Shown: positions 23,131 through 31,940 of the stretch, one piece after another | How positions within the stretch are numbered: position 1 is the first letter of the stretch | Layout of the letters: each line of letters starts with the position of its first letter | Assembly (NCBI RefSeq): GCF_024763615.1 | Contig: NC_077223.1 | Location: 68,138,627-68,202,626, forward strand | DNA: 64,000 nucleotides | Direction: 5' to 3' | Origin: Phlebotomus papatasi | Lineage: Eukaryota > Arthropoda > Insecta > Diptera > Psychodidae | Program-made: the position numbers and the translations under genes | The notes under the pieces: generated by a model | Told to the model about the DNA's origin: nothing | Seen by the model: the letters and a program-made list of their open reading frames with translations, nothing else | Databases searched by the model: none

Positions 23131-24054
23131 TTAACTCTTTCCGAACCACAACATATTCAACTAACGAATTTCAGTAAAACTCACTTTATTGTAAGTCTTA
23201 GTGGTCAAATATGATACTTTTGTAGAGAAAGATTTTTTTCCGCCTCTGGGAAATTGGAAAACTCATGGATACTCTCGTTCCCAAAAGAACGAAAAGGAGA
23301 CAAACTTCAATTATCCAAAAGCCAATAATATCAATTATGTGAATATTTTTGCGTGTCAAATGATTCCTTTACAATGTTGATCACTAAACCAGGAAGAATT
23401 ATTGACTAGTATCTTGTGGGATGTCCAGGAAGTGGTCAAGAAGACACCAAGTTTCTGCTTGCCAACATATTCCTCAAAATATTTCACACAATAACACTTT
23501 AAAACACATTTCTTTGAACACGATGTTATTGCAGATACATTAAGCTTTCTCAAGAGCCAAAAAAAAAACACTTCCTGGACAATCAGAATTCATTAACTCT
23601 TTCCGGACCACAACATATCCAGCGAACGAATTTCAGTAAAACTCACTTTATTGTAAGTCTTAGTGGTCAAATATGATACTTTTGTAGAGAAAGAATTTTT
23701 TCCGCCTCTGGGAAATTGGAAAACTCATGGGTACTCTCATCCCCAAAAGAACGAAAAGGAGACAAACTTCAATTATCCGAAAGCTAATAATATCAATTTT
23801 GTGAATAATTTTTGCGTGTCAAATGACTCCTTTACAATGTTGATCACTAAACCAGGAAGAATTATTGACCAGTATCTTGTGGAATATCCAGGAAGTGGTC
23901 AGGAAGACACCAAATTTCTGCTTGCCAACATATTCCTCAAAATATTTCATACAATAACACTTTAAAACACATTTCTTTGAACACGATGTTATTGCAGATA
24001 CATTAAGCTTTCTCAAGAGCCAAAAAAAAAAACACTTCATCGACAATCAGAAGT
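23131..24054. repeat. 462-bp tandem duplication
   Basis: Two consecutive copies each begin TTAACTCTTTCCG(A/G)ACCACAA and include TTTATTGTAAGTCTTAGTGG and AACACGATGTTATTGCAGAT. The paired frames (MFFFWLLRKLNVS on the minus strand) are just duplicated by-products. Confidence 0.92.
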
Positions 24055-24273
24055 CATTAAAATCAGGAAAAACAGAAAAAACTTCCCTGGAAGCATAATC
24101 TTCTGCGCTGCAAATGCCAAAATTATCGGCCATATTAGCAAAAATTTCGCTCCCGCTTGGAATTTTCTTACAAGGTTGGTGTCAAAAAGCAAATGGCGGG
24201 CATTGGCGGGATAACCTTACATTTGATTTCTAGATTTTTGGGGACAAGAGTACCCATAAAGTTTGAACAAGTA

Positions 24274-24601
24274 CAGTGCCCGCTTCGTAATCCGGATGAT
24301 TGGGAGACAATATGACAGATGTTCGCTTCGTAATCCGGATGGATTTTTTGAATTTGTTCAACGTTTCGAAAATATAATACAAGTTTTTTTTCCAGAATTA
24401 GAATAAAAGTTTTAAAGAAGTTTAAAAAGACATAATTAGAGAATTCTAAGCTATTATACTTCATTTATTAAACAAAAACGTTACAGGATAATTCATTTTC
24501 ATTACTGAATACTCGTGCATACATAACCTCAATATGATTTTAAATGTAACCGTCGATAACTCGTCCGGATTACGGCGATCCGGATTAGAGAGCGGGCACT
24601 G
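24274..24601. mobile_element. 328-bp TA-flanked MITE with CAGTGCCCGC ends
   Basis: CAGTGCCCGCTTCGTAATCC left and the inverted GGATTAGAGAGCGGGCACTG right, TA on both sides; the left end also holds a second TTCGCTTCGTAATCCGGAT. Truncated relative at 11996-12136. Confidence 0.85.
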
Positions 24602-25137
24602 TATTATGAAAATTTAAGAAAAAAATTATTTTTCGATTTTATGTAATCTGTATTTGTTAGTTATCATACTTATTGGCCCCGAGAGGTTTTTTCTTATTCT
24701 GGTCTAGAAATATCAAAAAAAGTCAAAATATCTGCAAGGAAGCAGAAAATCAAAAATTCACGATTTTTGACCAAGAATATCTTAGGCTCAGGAGTTAAGT
24801 GGGATCCTGCAAAAAATATCCTAGATTTGGACATCCTTATAGTTTGTAATCACCCACAAGAATCGGATTTTTATCGATTCTAAATAGTCCAAAAAAATTC
24901 TTTTTTTCATGGGTACCCAGAGTCCTAAAGCATACGAAAGAGTTAACTGCCGCCCGAATTAAAAAGTAGCCCGATCTTAAAAGAGCCGAATTAGCGAGAG
25001 TCTACTGTACTAGTTTCGTACTAAGTATTATACTCAGTATATACTGAGTTTGTACATAGTAGATAGCCGGCCGGGAAAATCCCAATCGGGAATTTTTCGC
25101 CGGATCGGTAAAAAAGCCGGGGATTTTGAGGTTATGA

Positions 25138-25143
25138 TTTTAT
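25138..25143 (-). terminator. Poly(A) signal of PSMD12
   Basis: TTTATT on the plus strand reads AATAAA on the gene strand, 38 nt downstream of the stop codon. It lies between the gene and the edge of the inserted transposon nest. Confidence 0.7.
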
Positions 25144-25180
25144 TTTAGCAAAAAAATTGGATTTTGGAGAAAAATGTCCT

Positions 25181-26548
25181 TTAGGGGCTCATGACATTGT
25201 TAATGCACTCCTCCTTGTTGATGAGATGACAAGTCTTGTTGACGAGACTCATGAGTTCATTGATTCCGGACGCCCAGTCATTGAGAACGTCCGAAGGGGC
25301 TTTCTTGGCGGCGAAATGAATAACACCAGATGGTCGATCAATTTTCACCGTGAGGGTGCCACTGTTGACCAGGCGTGAGAGATAATCCTCGGTTTCGTTG
25401 TCCGGCAACTCGAGAAGTTCACTCATGCGTCGCAGATTGATCCGGGTGTAGTAGTTTGAGATGATTCGAATATTGTGCTCAATCAGACGATTCTTCAGTT
25501 CAGCCCAGCATTTCTTGCCATGGGCAGTTTCCTGATTGAAAATCTCAAAGCTCAGTAGCTCCTGACCATAGACATTAGATACGGCTTTGAAGTTGATGAG
25601 CTCCTTGCACATAAAGAGGCGCAGGAGTTCCTTGTAGATGGGTATCTCCTCGAGGAGCTTCTTCTTGGACAGATTGTGCATCATATCCTGCTGTTCATTG
25701 TCATATGGTGACAAGATGCAGTACAGTACGGCGAAGGTCATCATCTTCTGCCTCTTTTCGGGCGTATTGCTGATCACTTCGCTATCCACGACAGCCTGGT
25801 AATGCCGAGATGTCCGGATGAAGGATGAATCCTGATCCAGACGAATCATCAAGCCGTAGTATTTGAATTTGAGATCCTGCTGCTCGGGATCATCGAAGAA
25901 CTTCGTGCTGATTTTCTTGGCAATGATTTGAGTGCGGACGAAATCCTGCTTGGCCAGGCAGAGACGCATTTGCTCCAGAATCAACTGAACCTTCTCCCTC
26001 TTGGCCATTGATCCATATGTCTCCACCTGGAGCTCTTCCATAATGCTTGCAGCGCCTGAGATGTCCCCATCGGCTTCCTTAATCCCAGCCAGGATTTGTG
26101 TGAGTCGTGCCCTCTCAACTTCCACATAGATCTTCCCTTCCGTCACTGTTCTCAGCGTATTAATGAGCTTGAGCTTCGTGTCCTTGTCAGGTGTCTTGTC
26201 CACATATGTTGCGCATTCCTGGATCATCTTCACCACTGATTGCTTAAGCTGCGAACGACGCTTCACCAGTAATGAGATGTACTCATTCAGGGCATTCCAA
26301 TTGCCTGCTTCGAAGCATATCTGACAAATAGCCACCAGAACCCTGGAGCATGAGATCATATCTGCCCCAAGGCGAGTTTGCTTCTCCAGCTGCAGCAGAA
26401 TATCAATTGCTTCGTGGAATTTAGCCTCATTCTTGGCCATTTCCTTGCACAAAGGAATCTTCTCATCGCACGTCGATGAGTAGTCCACTTCCATTTTCAC
26501 AATTTTTCCCCGATCGAATTCATTTACCGCATCAAATCGATTATCCAT
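25181..26548 (-). CDS. PSMD12: 26S proteasome non-ATPase regulatory subunit 12 (Rpn5)
   Basis: Lid subunit of the 19S regulatory particle of the 26S proteasome, cytosol and nucleus. One uninterrupted 455-residue frame; animal PSMD12 is about 456. Recognised blocks include KIVKMEVDYS near residue 15, LLQLEKQTR, KRRSQLKQ, a central TPR-like helical stretch (VTEGKIYVEVERARLT, EELQVETYGSM, LILEQMRLCLAKQDF) and a C-terminal PCI domain (EHNIRIISNYYTRI, then LMSLVNKTCHLINKEE at the end). The start ATG sits in gccATGG, an ideal context. AATAAA lies at 25143-25138 on the minus strand, 38 nt past the stop. Divergent neighbour of UFSP1. No frame damage. Confidence 0.97.
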   Translation of the reverse strand: MDNRFDAVNEFDRGKIVKMEVDYSSTCDEKIPLCKEMAKNEAKFHEAIDILLQLEKQTRLGADMISCSRVLVAICQICFEAGNWNALNEYISLLVKRRSQLKQSVVKMIQECATYVDKTPDKDTKLKLINTLRTVTEGKIYVEVERARLTQILAGIKEADGDISGAASIMEELQVETYGSMAKREKVQLILEQMRLCLAKQDFVRTQIIAKKISTKFFDDPEQQDLKFKYYGLMIRLDQDSSFIRTSRHYQAVVDSEVISNTPEKRQKMMTFAVLYCILSPYDNEQQDMMHNLSKKKLLEEIPIYKELLRLFMCKELINFKAVSNVYGQELLSFEIFNQETAHGKKCWAELKNRLIEHNIRIISNYYTRINLRRMSELLELPDNETEDYLSRLVNSGTLTVKIDRPSGVIHFAAKKAPSDVLNDWASGINELMSLVNKTCHLINKEECINNVMSP

Positions 26549-26802
26549 GGCTGCTCTAGATGTTCAATTACACTTCTAACAGTAAACAATCTATATTTTC
26601 TAGGTATTTCCACAAGAAAAGCCCTATTTTCACACCACTGTTTTCTTTTATGCTTTCGCCACCACAAATTTCACAAGTCACGCTGTCAAAAATTTGCTGT
26701 CAGTTCGCGGCGAAAAATTTTTGAGGTTAGGGTAAGTGTCAGTTTTCCGTGAGAAATGCGGTGTTTTTCTTTGCGTGTTTTCCTCCAAAAATCGGAAGGA
26801 GA
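26549..26802. promoter_or_regulatory. Shared bidirectional promoter of PSMD12 and UFSP1
   Basis: The two start codons point away from each other and are only 254 bp apart, so both core promoters and 5' UTRs must lie here (or 5' ends overlap). No TATA box in a convincing place; CACGCTGTCA and TTCGCGGCG around 26680-26712 make a mildly GC-rich centre. Shared regulation is inferred from spacing. Confidence 0.6.
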
Positions 26803-27526
26803 ATGAGTGAAAATCTACTGGAAAATGTCCATGAAGATCTCCCAGATCCAACTCCATCTGGAAAAACTATTGTCACCCGCGGGAAGTACTCCTATTATCA
26901 CTACAATTGCGATGGATTTCAGGACGCTGTAAGAATATGCACTTTGCTTTGATGGCACTTCAATTCAGAAATAATTCGATTTTCCGGGTTAGGGATGGGG
27001 ATGTGGGTATCGTACACTCCAATCTATGTGCTCATGGGTGAGAAACTGCAAGGAAAATCCATCTCCGGACGTTCCAACTATCACAAATATCCAGGAAACT
27101 TTGGTGAGTCTCAATGATAAGCCGGCAAGTTTTTTAGGATCAAAGGAATGGATTGGGGCTCTGGAAGTCTTCTATACCGTTGACTCCCTGTATGATGTGT
27201 CATGCAAAATTGTCCACATCCCCTCAAATGGCGATGTGAAGAAGTACGTGAGTCTGCTGAAGCAGTACCTGGAGGAATATGGAGGTTTCATAATGATGGG
27301 CGGGGATGTGGATGCTAGTTCCAAGGGTATTGCTGGGGTTCACATTGCTGGCAATGATGCCTATCTTCTCGTGGTGGATCCACATTTTGTCTCGAAATCT
27401 GGTGAAATTACACGAGAAGAAATTCAGGGGAAGAAATTTGTCAAGTGGCAGCATACGTCAGAGTTCCTGGACAGTTCCTTCTACAATTTGTGTCTTCCCT
27501 TGCAGAAGGGTCCACAAATGTCCTGA
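26803..27526 (+). CDS. UFSP1: Ufm1-specific protease 1-type cysteine protease
   Basis: Peptidase family C78 enzyme that matures the ubiquitin-like modifier Ufm1 and removes it from targets. Exons 26803-26928 and 26993-27526 with a 64-nt GT..AG intron, phase 0, give 219 residues, the short UFSP1 size rather than the longer UFSP2. Catalytic Cys46 is in GWGCGYRTLQ right after the splice junction; the Asp-Pro-His of VVDPHF gives Asp171 and His173. GSKEWIGALE, IMMGGDVDASSKGI and SFYNLCL are family blocks. The upstream in-frame codon at 26749 is GTG, so the ATG at 26803 (GKYSYYHYNCDG follows) is the start. All catalytic residues are present, so it should be active. Divergent from PSMD12. Confidence 0.95.
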
Positions 27527-27558
27527 ATTCAATGTGAATTAACCATCCAAATTTTTGT

Positions 27559-28080
27559 TTAACCCTTTATGGACGATTGGAACACCGGTGTCCCATAAAG
27601 AAAATAATTTTTCCTGACTACCTGAAATTATTTTTTTTTATTATGTTTGTACGTAATTGCAAAATAGAAGGTTCAAGGATTCTGAGATATTTTTTGCAAG
27701 TCTATAGCTATTTGCTATATATTAAATTTTTAAACTAAAAAATGACGAATTTTTAAATACTCAATAAAAAATAATTTTAATTATTTTTTACACTTTCAAT
27801 TTTTTTTAAGCAAAACCGTTTTCGAAAAAGAAACTACAATAGTCAAACATAATATTTTTGATTAGAGTGAAAATTATCATTCATTGGTATTGTCAGAAAA
27901 ATTACTTAAATTTTTTGGCTATTTTTGTTCCTATCGCTTATAGAAGTAAAAAATACACCGAATCAAACTCTGTTGGATTTTCTAAGGCTATATGTAAAAT
28001 CTTTTAGTGATTTTGTTTATCGGTTTTATTTTTATTGCTGATTTTCGGTCAACGAAAACTGTCTCGTCGTTAAGGGTTAA
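27559..28080. mobile_element. piggyBac-like MITE, 3' of UFSP1
   Basis: TTAACCCTTTATGGACGA left, TCGTCGTTAAGGGTTAA right, the TTAA target being part of the ends. It starts 33 bp after the UFSP1 stop codon. Confidence 0.8.
27763..27768 (+). terminator. First AATAAA downstream of UFSP1, inside a MITE
   Basis: No canonical AATAAA occurs between the UFSP1 stop (27526) and this site, 237 nt on; an ATTAAA variant lies just before it at about 27720. Both are inside the TTAA-flanked element at 27559-28080, so the element may supply the 3' end of the mRNA. Confidence 0.45.
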
Positions 28081-28540
28081 ACGTTCTCTTTACCGGAAGT
28101 TATTTTGAAATTTGAGGTTATGTTGCGCATAACCTAGAAAAAACTATTTTGCAAATATAAAACCTTTATTTATTTACCTTTTGATGTAATTTTACTATTT
28201 TGTATAAAATATTTATTATTTTGTATAGAGAGAAAAAAATATGTTGATTTTTTTAATGGTTTTCCTGAATGAATTTTAATATTAAAGGTTAGGTAATCTT
28301 GTTTAAAAAAGCAAAGACTACCCTGAATCACATATAAAAACTAGTCTTTTAATATCTGAATAGAAAAAAAAATGTGCAAGTTATTTATTTATTCGAAATT
28401 CGGATAGATTTTTGAAGGTTAGGTTCACCATAACCTAAAATTGTTTAGTTATTATTTCCCAAACATTTTCTGGTTTATCTGATTAAAATTAGCAAATAAA
28501 TGTGCAGTGAAATGTTATATTTCCTCAGCAAAAATTTATA
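28081..28540. other. Unassigned AT-rich DNA
   Basis: No frame; GAGGTTATG and AGGTTAGGTT phrases recur (28110, 28270, 28420), a low-copy repeat perhaps. Confidence 0.45.
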
Positions 28541-28544
28541 AAGG

Positions 28545-29425
28545 AACAGTAATAAATTAAAAAAAAGGTCAGTAAAAGATAAAAAATAGTCTGTAAAAAT
28601 CGTGAGGGCAGTAAATAATTTAAAAAGAGCAGTATAAAGTGAAAAGCAAGCAGTAAAATATTAAAAAGGGTGCAGTAAAAAATAAAAATGAACAGCAAAA
28701 AAATTAAAAGTGAACAACAAAAGATAAAAAGTCAGCAGCAAAATATTAAAAGCAAACATGTTAAAAAGAGCAATAAAAAAAACATTAAAAACAAGGAGCA
28801 CAAAATTAAGAGCAGTAAAAAATTAAAAATGAGCAGCAAAAAAAATAAAAGCAGTAAAATATTAAAAGGCAGTAAAAAAATAAAAATTAGCAGGATAAAA
28901 TTCAAAACTGAGCAGTAAAAAATTAAAATCGAGCAGTATAAAATAGAAAGCGAACAGCGAAAAAATTAAAAATGAGCAGCACAAAACAAAGCAGTAAAAT
29001 ATTAAAAAGCAGCAAAGAAATGAGCAGCAAAAATTCAAAAGTGAGCAATAAAAAAATTAGAAGTGAGCAGTAAAAAATTAAAAAGGGTTAAAAATTAAAA
29101 AGGAATAAAAAATTCAAAAGGAGCAACAAAAAGTTAAAAAATAAAGCTGTAAAAACTTAAAAATGACCAGTAAAAACTTAGAAAAAGAGCAGTGGTGAAT
29201 TATTAAAATATAGCAGTAAAAATTAAAAAGTGAGCAGTAAAAAATTAAAAATGAGCAGTTTGAAAATGGAAAGCGAGCAGCAAAAAATTAAAAATAAAAA
29301 GCAAAAAATTATAAGCAGTAAAAAAATAAAAGTGGCTGCTATACTTTAAGAGAAAGCAGTAAAATATTGAAAATGAGCAGTAAAAATATTCAATTTAATC
29401 AGAAAAAATTGAAAAGTGGTAATAA
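28545..29425. repeat. A-rich minisatellite GAGCAGTAAAAAATTAAAA
   Basis: About 0.9 kb of roughly 20-bp units (AGCAGTAAAAAATTAAAAGT and variants), one strand almost pure A/G. The same unit is found inverted at 30130-30330. The Lys-rich frame at 28688-28918 is an artefact. Confidence 0.9.
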
Positions 29426-30083
29426 TTTCCTAAAAGATACAGAAAATTTCTCTTTGCTCCAGCAAGAAAAGAAGCTAACTAATTTACTACAGCTGAATTT
29501 AAGAAAATTTCATGAATATTTCGAAAAGTGTTTTCTGCTACTCTTTTAATTCTTTGCTACTCTCCTTTAATTTTAACTACTCGAACTCCAAGAGAGCAGT
29601 TTCCACAATCGACTTTTTTTTCAACTTCTGACCATCCTAGCTGCCAAACGGTAAGAGATATTGACTTTCGGTCTTCGGTGACCCCCCCCCACAAGTCAAC
29701 TTTCTCTATCAAACTAAATTATACAAATTACCCCCCATCCCTTCTATCCCCTCCAAAAAACATATTTTTTGCCATTGCAAAAAATTGACCCTGACGATTT
29801 CGTTCATTTTTGGATTATGTCTTGGAGGTAGTCCAGCTGAACATTTCGTCCTTAGACACCTATCACCGGAAAATTCGCCATCTTGAATTATTCAAGGTCA
29901 AAGCTTAATTTTCACCCGATTTAGTCAATAAATTTATTAAAAGGTTAATGATTTTTTGAAACCCTCTTCTTGAACAATTTTCAACTTCAAGATGGTTTTA
30001 TGGTGATTTATAGACAAATTTAATTCGACAATAATTTTCTATACATCAGAAAACTTGCGAAAAGGTATATAAGGCAGAGCTCT
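29426..30083. other. Spacer, mostly unassigned
   Basis: A relative of the AGATATTGACTT MITE starts at 29650 and a nine-base C run sits at 29682; GAGCTCTTTCTC near 30078. No gene. Confidence 0.4.
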
Positions 30084-30330
30084 TTCTCGGGAGTTCGAGC
30101 AGCTCGCAAAGCCTTGGACGCTTTGCCACCCCTTTTTACTGACCATTGTTAACAAAATAATGCACTTTTTTTTAATTTTTAAATCGTTTACTGCCCTTGT
30201 TTAATTTTTTGCTGCTTATTTAGTTTTTTTTTTATTTTTACTTCTAAATTTTAATTTTTTACTGACGGTACTTAACAAAATATTGTTCATTTTTAATTTT
30301 TTGCTAACCAAATTTTACTTTTTAACTGAT
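30084..30330. repeat. Inverted A-rich minisatellite arm and GGGGTGGCAAAGCG fragment
   Basis: TTTAATTTTTTGCTGCTTAT-like units are the complement of the 28.5-29.4 kb array; next to them GGACGCTTTGCCACCCCTTT is an inverted piece of the dispersed repeat at 53269 and 63305. Confidence 0.75.
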
Positions 30331-30424
30331 CGTTTATTTCAATGCAAATAAATTTGTTAATTTTCCTTTGTGTTTCAAAATTCAAGATGCACCAAGATTC
30401 TAACCTCAGAAAATTTTTCTATGG

Positions 30425-30842
30425 TTGTGGCACCGGCAAACCTTTTAGATCAGGGAAATTTCATGAAGTCGAAATTCGAATCCCTTTCTTTCTCACATGT
30501 TTTGCATAATGTCTATCTCATTCTCTCGCACTCTTCTTCTTTTCTTAAACATCACTCCAAATTCAATTTAGCTCAATCGAATTTGGTATGCGAAAGAATG
30601 AGATAGTCATATGCTGCAAAACGTGTGAGAAAGAAAGGGTTTCGAATTTCGACTTCATGAAATTTTCCTGATCTAAAAGGTGTGCCGGAGCCATTAAAAA
30701 TCAAAAGAAATTAAATTTAGCTCAACTGAATTTGTAGTGCGAAAGAATGAGATAGGCGTATGCAAAGCGTTTGAGAAAGAATGGTATGTGAATTTTGATT
30801 TCATGAAATTTTCTTGATCTAAAAGGTGTGCCGGAGCTATTA
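30425..30842. mobile_element. Foldback MITE, GGCTCCGGCACACC family, copy 2 plus part copy
   Basis: Complete copy 30425-30694 (arms with GAAATTTCATGAAGTCGAAA) followed by the right arm of another (30714-30842, ending GGTGTGCCGGAGCTATTA). Confidence 0.8.
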
Positions 30843-30985
30843 TGATTTTATTTCTATAAAAATCTAATTTAACGGAAACACATTTTACCTCAAACAATTT
30901 AGTGCATAACGTGGATATCTCTTTTTTCTAGGTTAGGTTAGGACTAATATAGCCTCAAATTTCAAAATAACCTCTTATATAAATA

Positions 30986-31091
30986 ATGGCCTCTACACAC
31001 TAGAGAAATTTATGTCCATATTGAAGTGTTTTTTCCACAGAAGCGTAGGGAAATTGCTTCAACATAAATTTCTCTAGTATGTAGAGGCCAT
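30986..31091. mobile_element. 106-bp hairpin MITE, CTAGAGAAATTTATGTCC family, copy 1
   Basis: ATGGCCTCTACACACTAGAG left, CTCTAGTATGTAGAGGCCAT right. Other copies: 39158-39284 and a left half at 36593-36650. Confidence 0.8.
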
Positions 31092-31747
31092 AAGAAAACA
31101 TCAATAACTTAATTTCTTGCTTTTAGAATAATTTATAAGTTTCATTATAAGGCTCAAGAAAAGCAATTTTTCTTTTTGAAAATAAAATGAGGATCAGGAG
31201 AAACACGCAAAAAATATTTGCAGCCAAAAGAAATTGCAGTATTTTTCTGATAAACTTAAGATTCTGAATGTTGTGAATATTGTGCAATAAAGTGAAATAT
31301 TAAAAAAGCTCAAATAAATAAATGTAATAGAGTGTAAAGAAAGTCATTAAAACACAAAGAAATATTGTTTAATAGATTTATTTTTCTTGTATCCTCAAGA
31401 TGTTATCCTTTTTTTTACAATTTCCTTGTTAAGTTGTATAGAATTAGAGATAAATTTGAGTTTTATTGCATTTGTTGTTTTCTTTATCCTTCCATCTCAA
31501 TAAAATAGTGTGTAAGTGTTTCTTGTGTTATCGTCATCAAAATTCATCATTTATAGTATTTCTGTTTTTTTTTTCTTCACTAAATTTTTTTTTCTGATAG
31601 AGTAAATTACTACGAATTCGTTAATAAATGTTTGAGAGCAAGAAAAAACTCCAAAGAGCTTCTTCTAACTCCATTTCTACTTGGGTTGTCTTTTCTTTGA
31701 ATTTTTTTTTTCTCTGTAGCTTAGAGACTCGTCACCGAAATTCTAAA
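31092..31747. other. 3' UTR and 3' flank of OSBPL9
   Basis: Nearest AATAAA on the gene strand is at 31467-31462, about 280 nt past the stop; another at 31382-31377. The rest is AT-rich with no feature. Confidence 0.5.
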
Positions 31748-31940
31748 CTACCGCCTATCGCGTTTCGATTGTGCATAAAGTCTCTGGGAAAGTGGATTTG
31801 AGTAGATCCAATTTTCACCTACTGCCTTGAAATACTTATTCTCCCACTCGCCACCCTGTTCCTTCCGCTCCTTGGCTTCATCTCGTTGCTTCTGCTCTAC
31901 GCTGCACTTGGCACTCGTTGCCCGATCGATGTCGTTCAAC
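31748..31940 (-). CDS. OSBPL9: OSBPL9 last exon: C-terminal helix
   Basis: Encodes LNDIDRATSAKCSVEQKQRD, then ERKEQGGEWENKYF and NWIYSNPLSQRLYAQ before the stop, as in the ORP C-terminal helices. Acceptor gtccAG. The 3' UTR runs toward AATAAA at 31467-31462. Confidence 0.92.

Larger units (their letters stand above)
23131..24946. mobile_element. piggyBac-like TTAA element nested in P
   Basis: TTAACTCTTTCCGAACCAC at the left and CGAAAGAGTTAA at the right. Its left part is present twice in tandem (23131 and 23593), 462 bp apart and about 95% alike by eye. Nested within it: 24274-24601. Confidence 0.7.
22786..25007. mobile_element. pogo-like element P nested in A
   Basis: CAGTAGACTCTCAAATTCGG at the left and CGAATTAGCGAGAGTCTACTG at the right, TA at both sides. 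Such CAGTAGACTCTC ends are typical of pogo/Tigger-type Tc1-mariner elements. No transposase frame, so non-autonomous. Confidence 0.75.
19957..25075. mobile_element. Outer element A with CCGGCCGGCTAT ends, bearing nested elements
   Basis: The left end has three CCGGCCGGCTAT units with CAGTATATAC and TCGTACTGACTTCACAGATC; the right end (25012-25075) has the inverted ATACTGAGTTTGTACATAG...ATAGCCGGCCGGG. The element is bracketed by a 26-bp direct repeat (AAATCCCAATCGGGAAT..., 19927-19953 and 25077-25102). It separates the MCM4 promoter from PSMD12. No transposase frame recognised; possibly non-autonomous. Confidence 0.6.

Noticed and set aside
23356..24046. Twin minus-strand frames (FFFWLLRKLNVSAITSCSKK)
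   Set aside because: Products of the tandem duplication in a TTAA element; no family match and no start or splice support.
28688..28918. 76-residue Lys-rich frame
   Set aside because: Direct translation of the A-rich minisatellite.
30370..30897. Frames with HSFSNALH/LSFSHVLH peptides, also at 41.0-41.3 kb
   Set aside because: They come from the arms of the foldback MITE family and appear in both strands of every copy.
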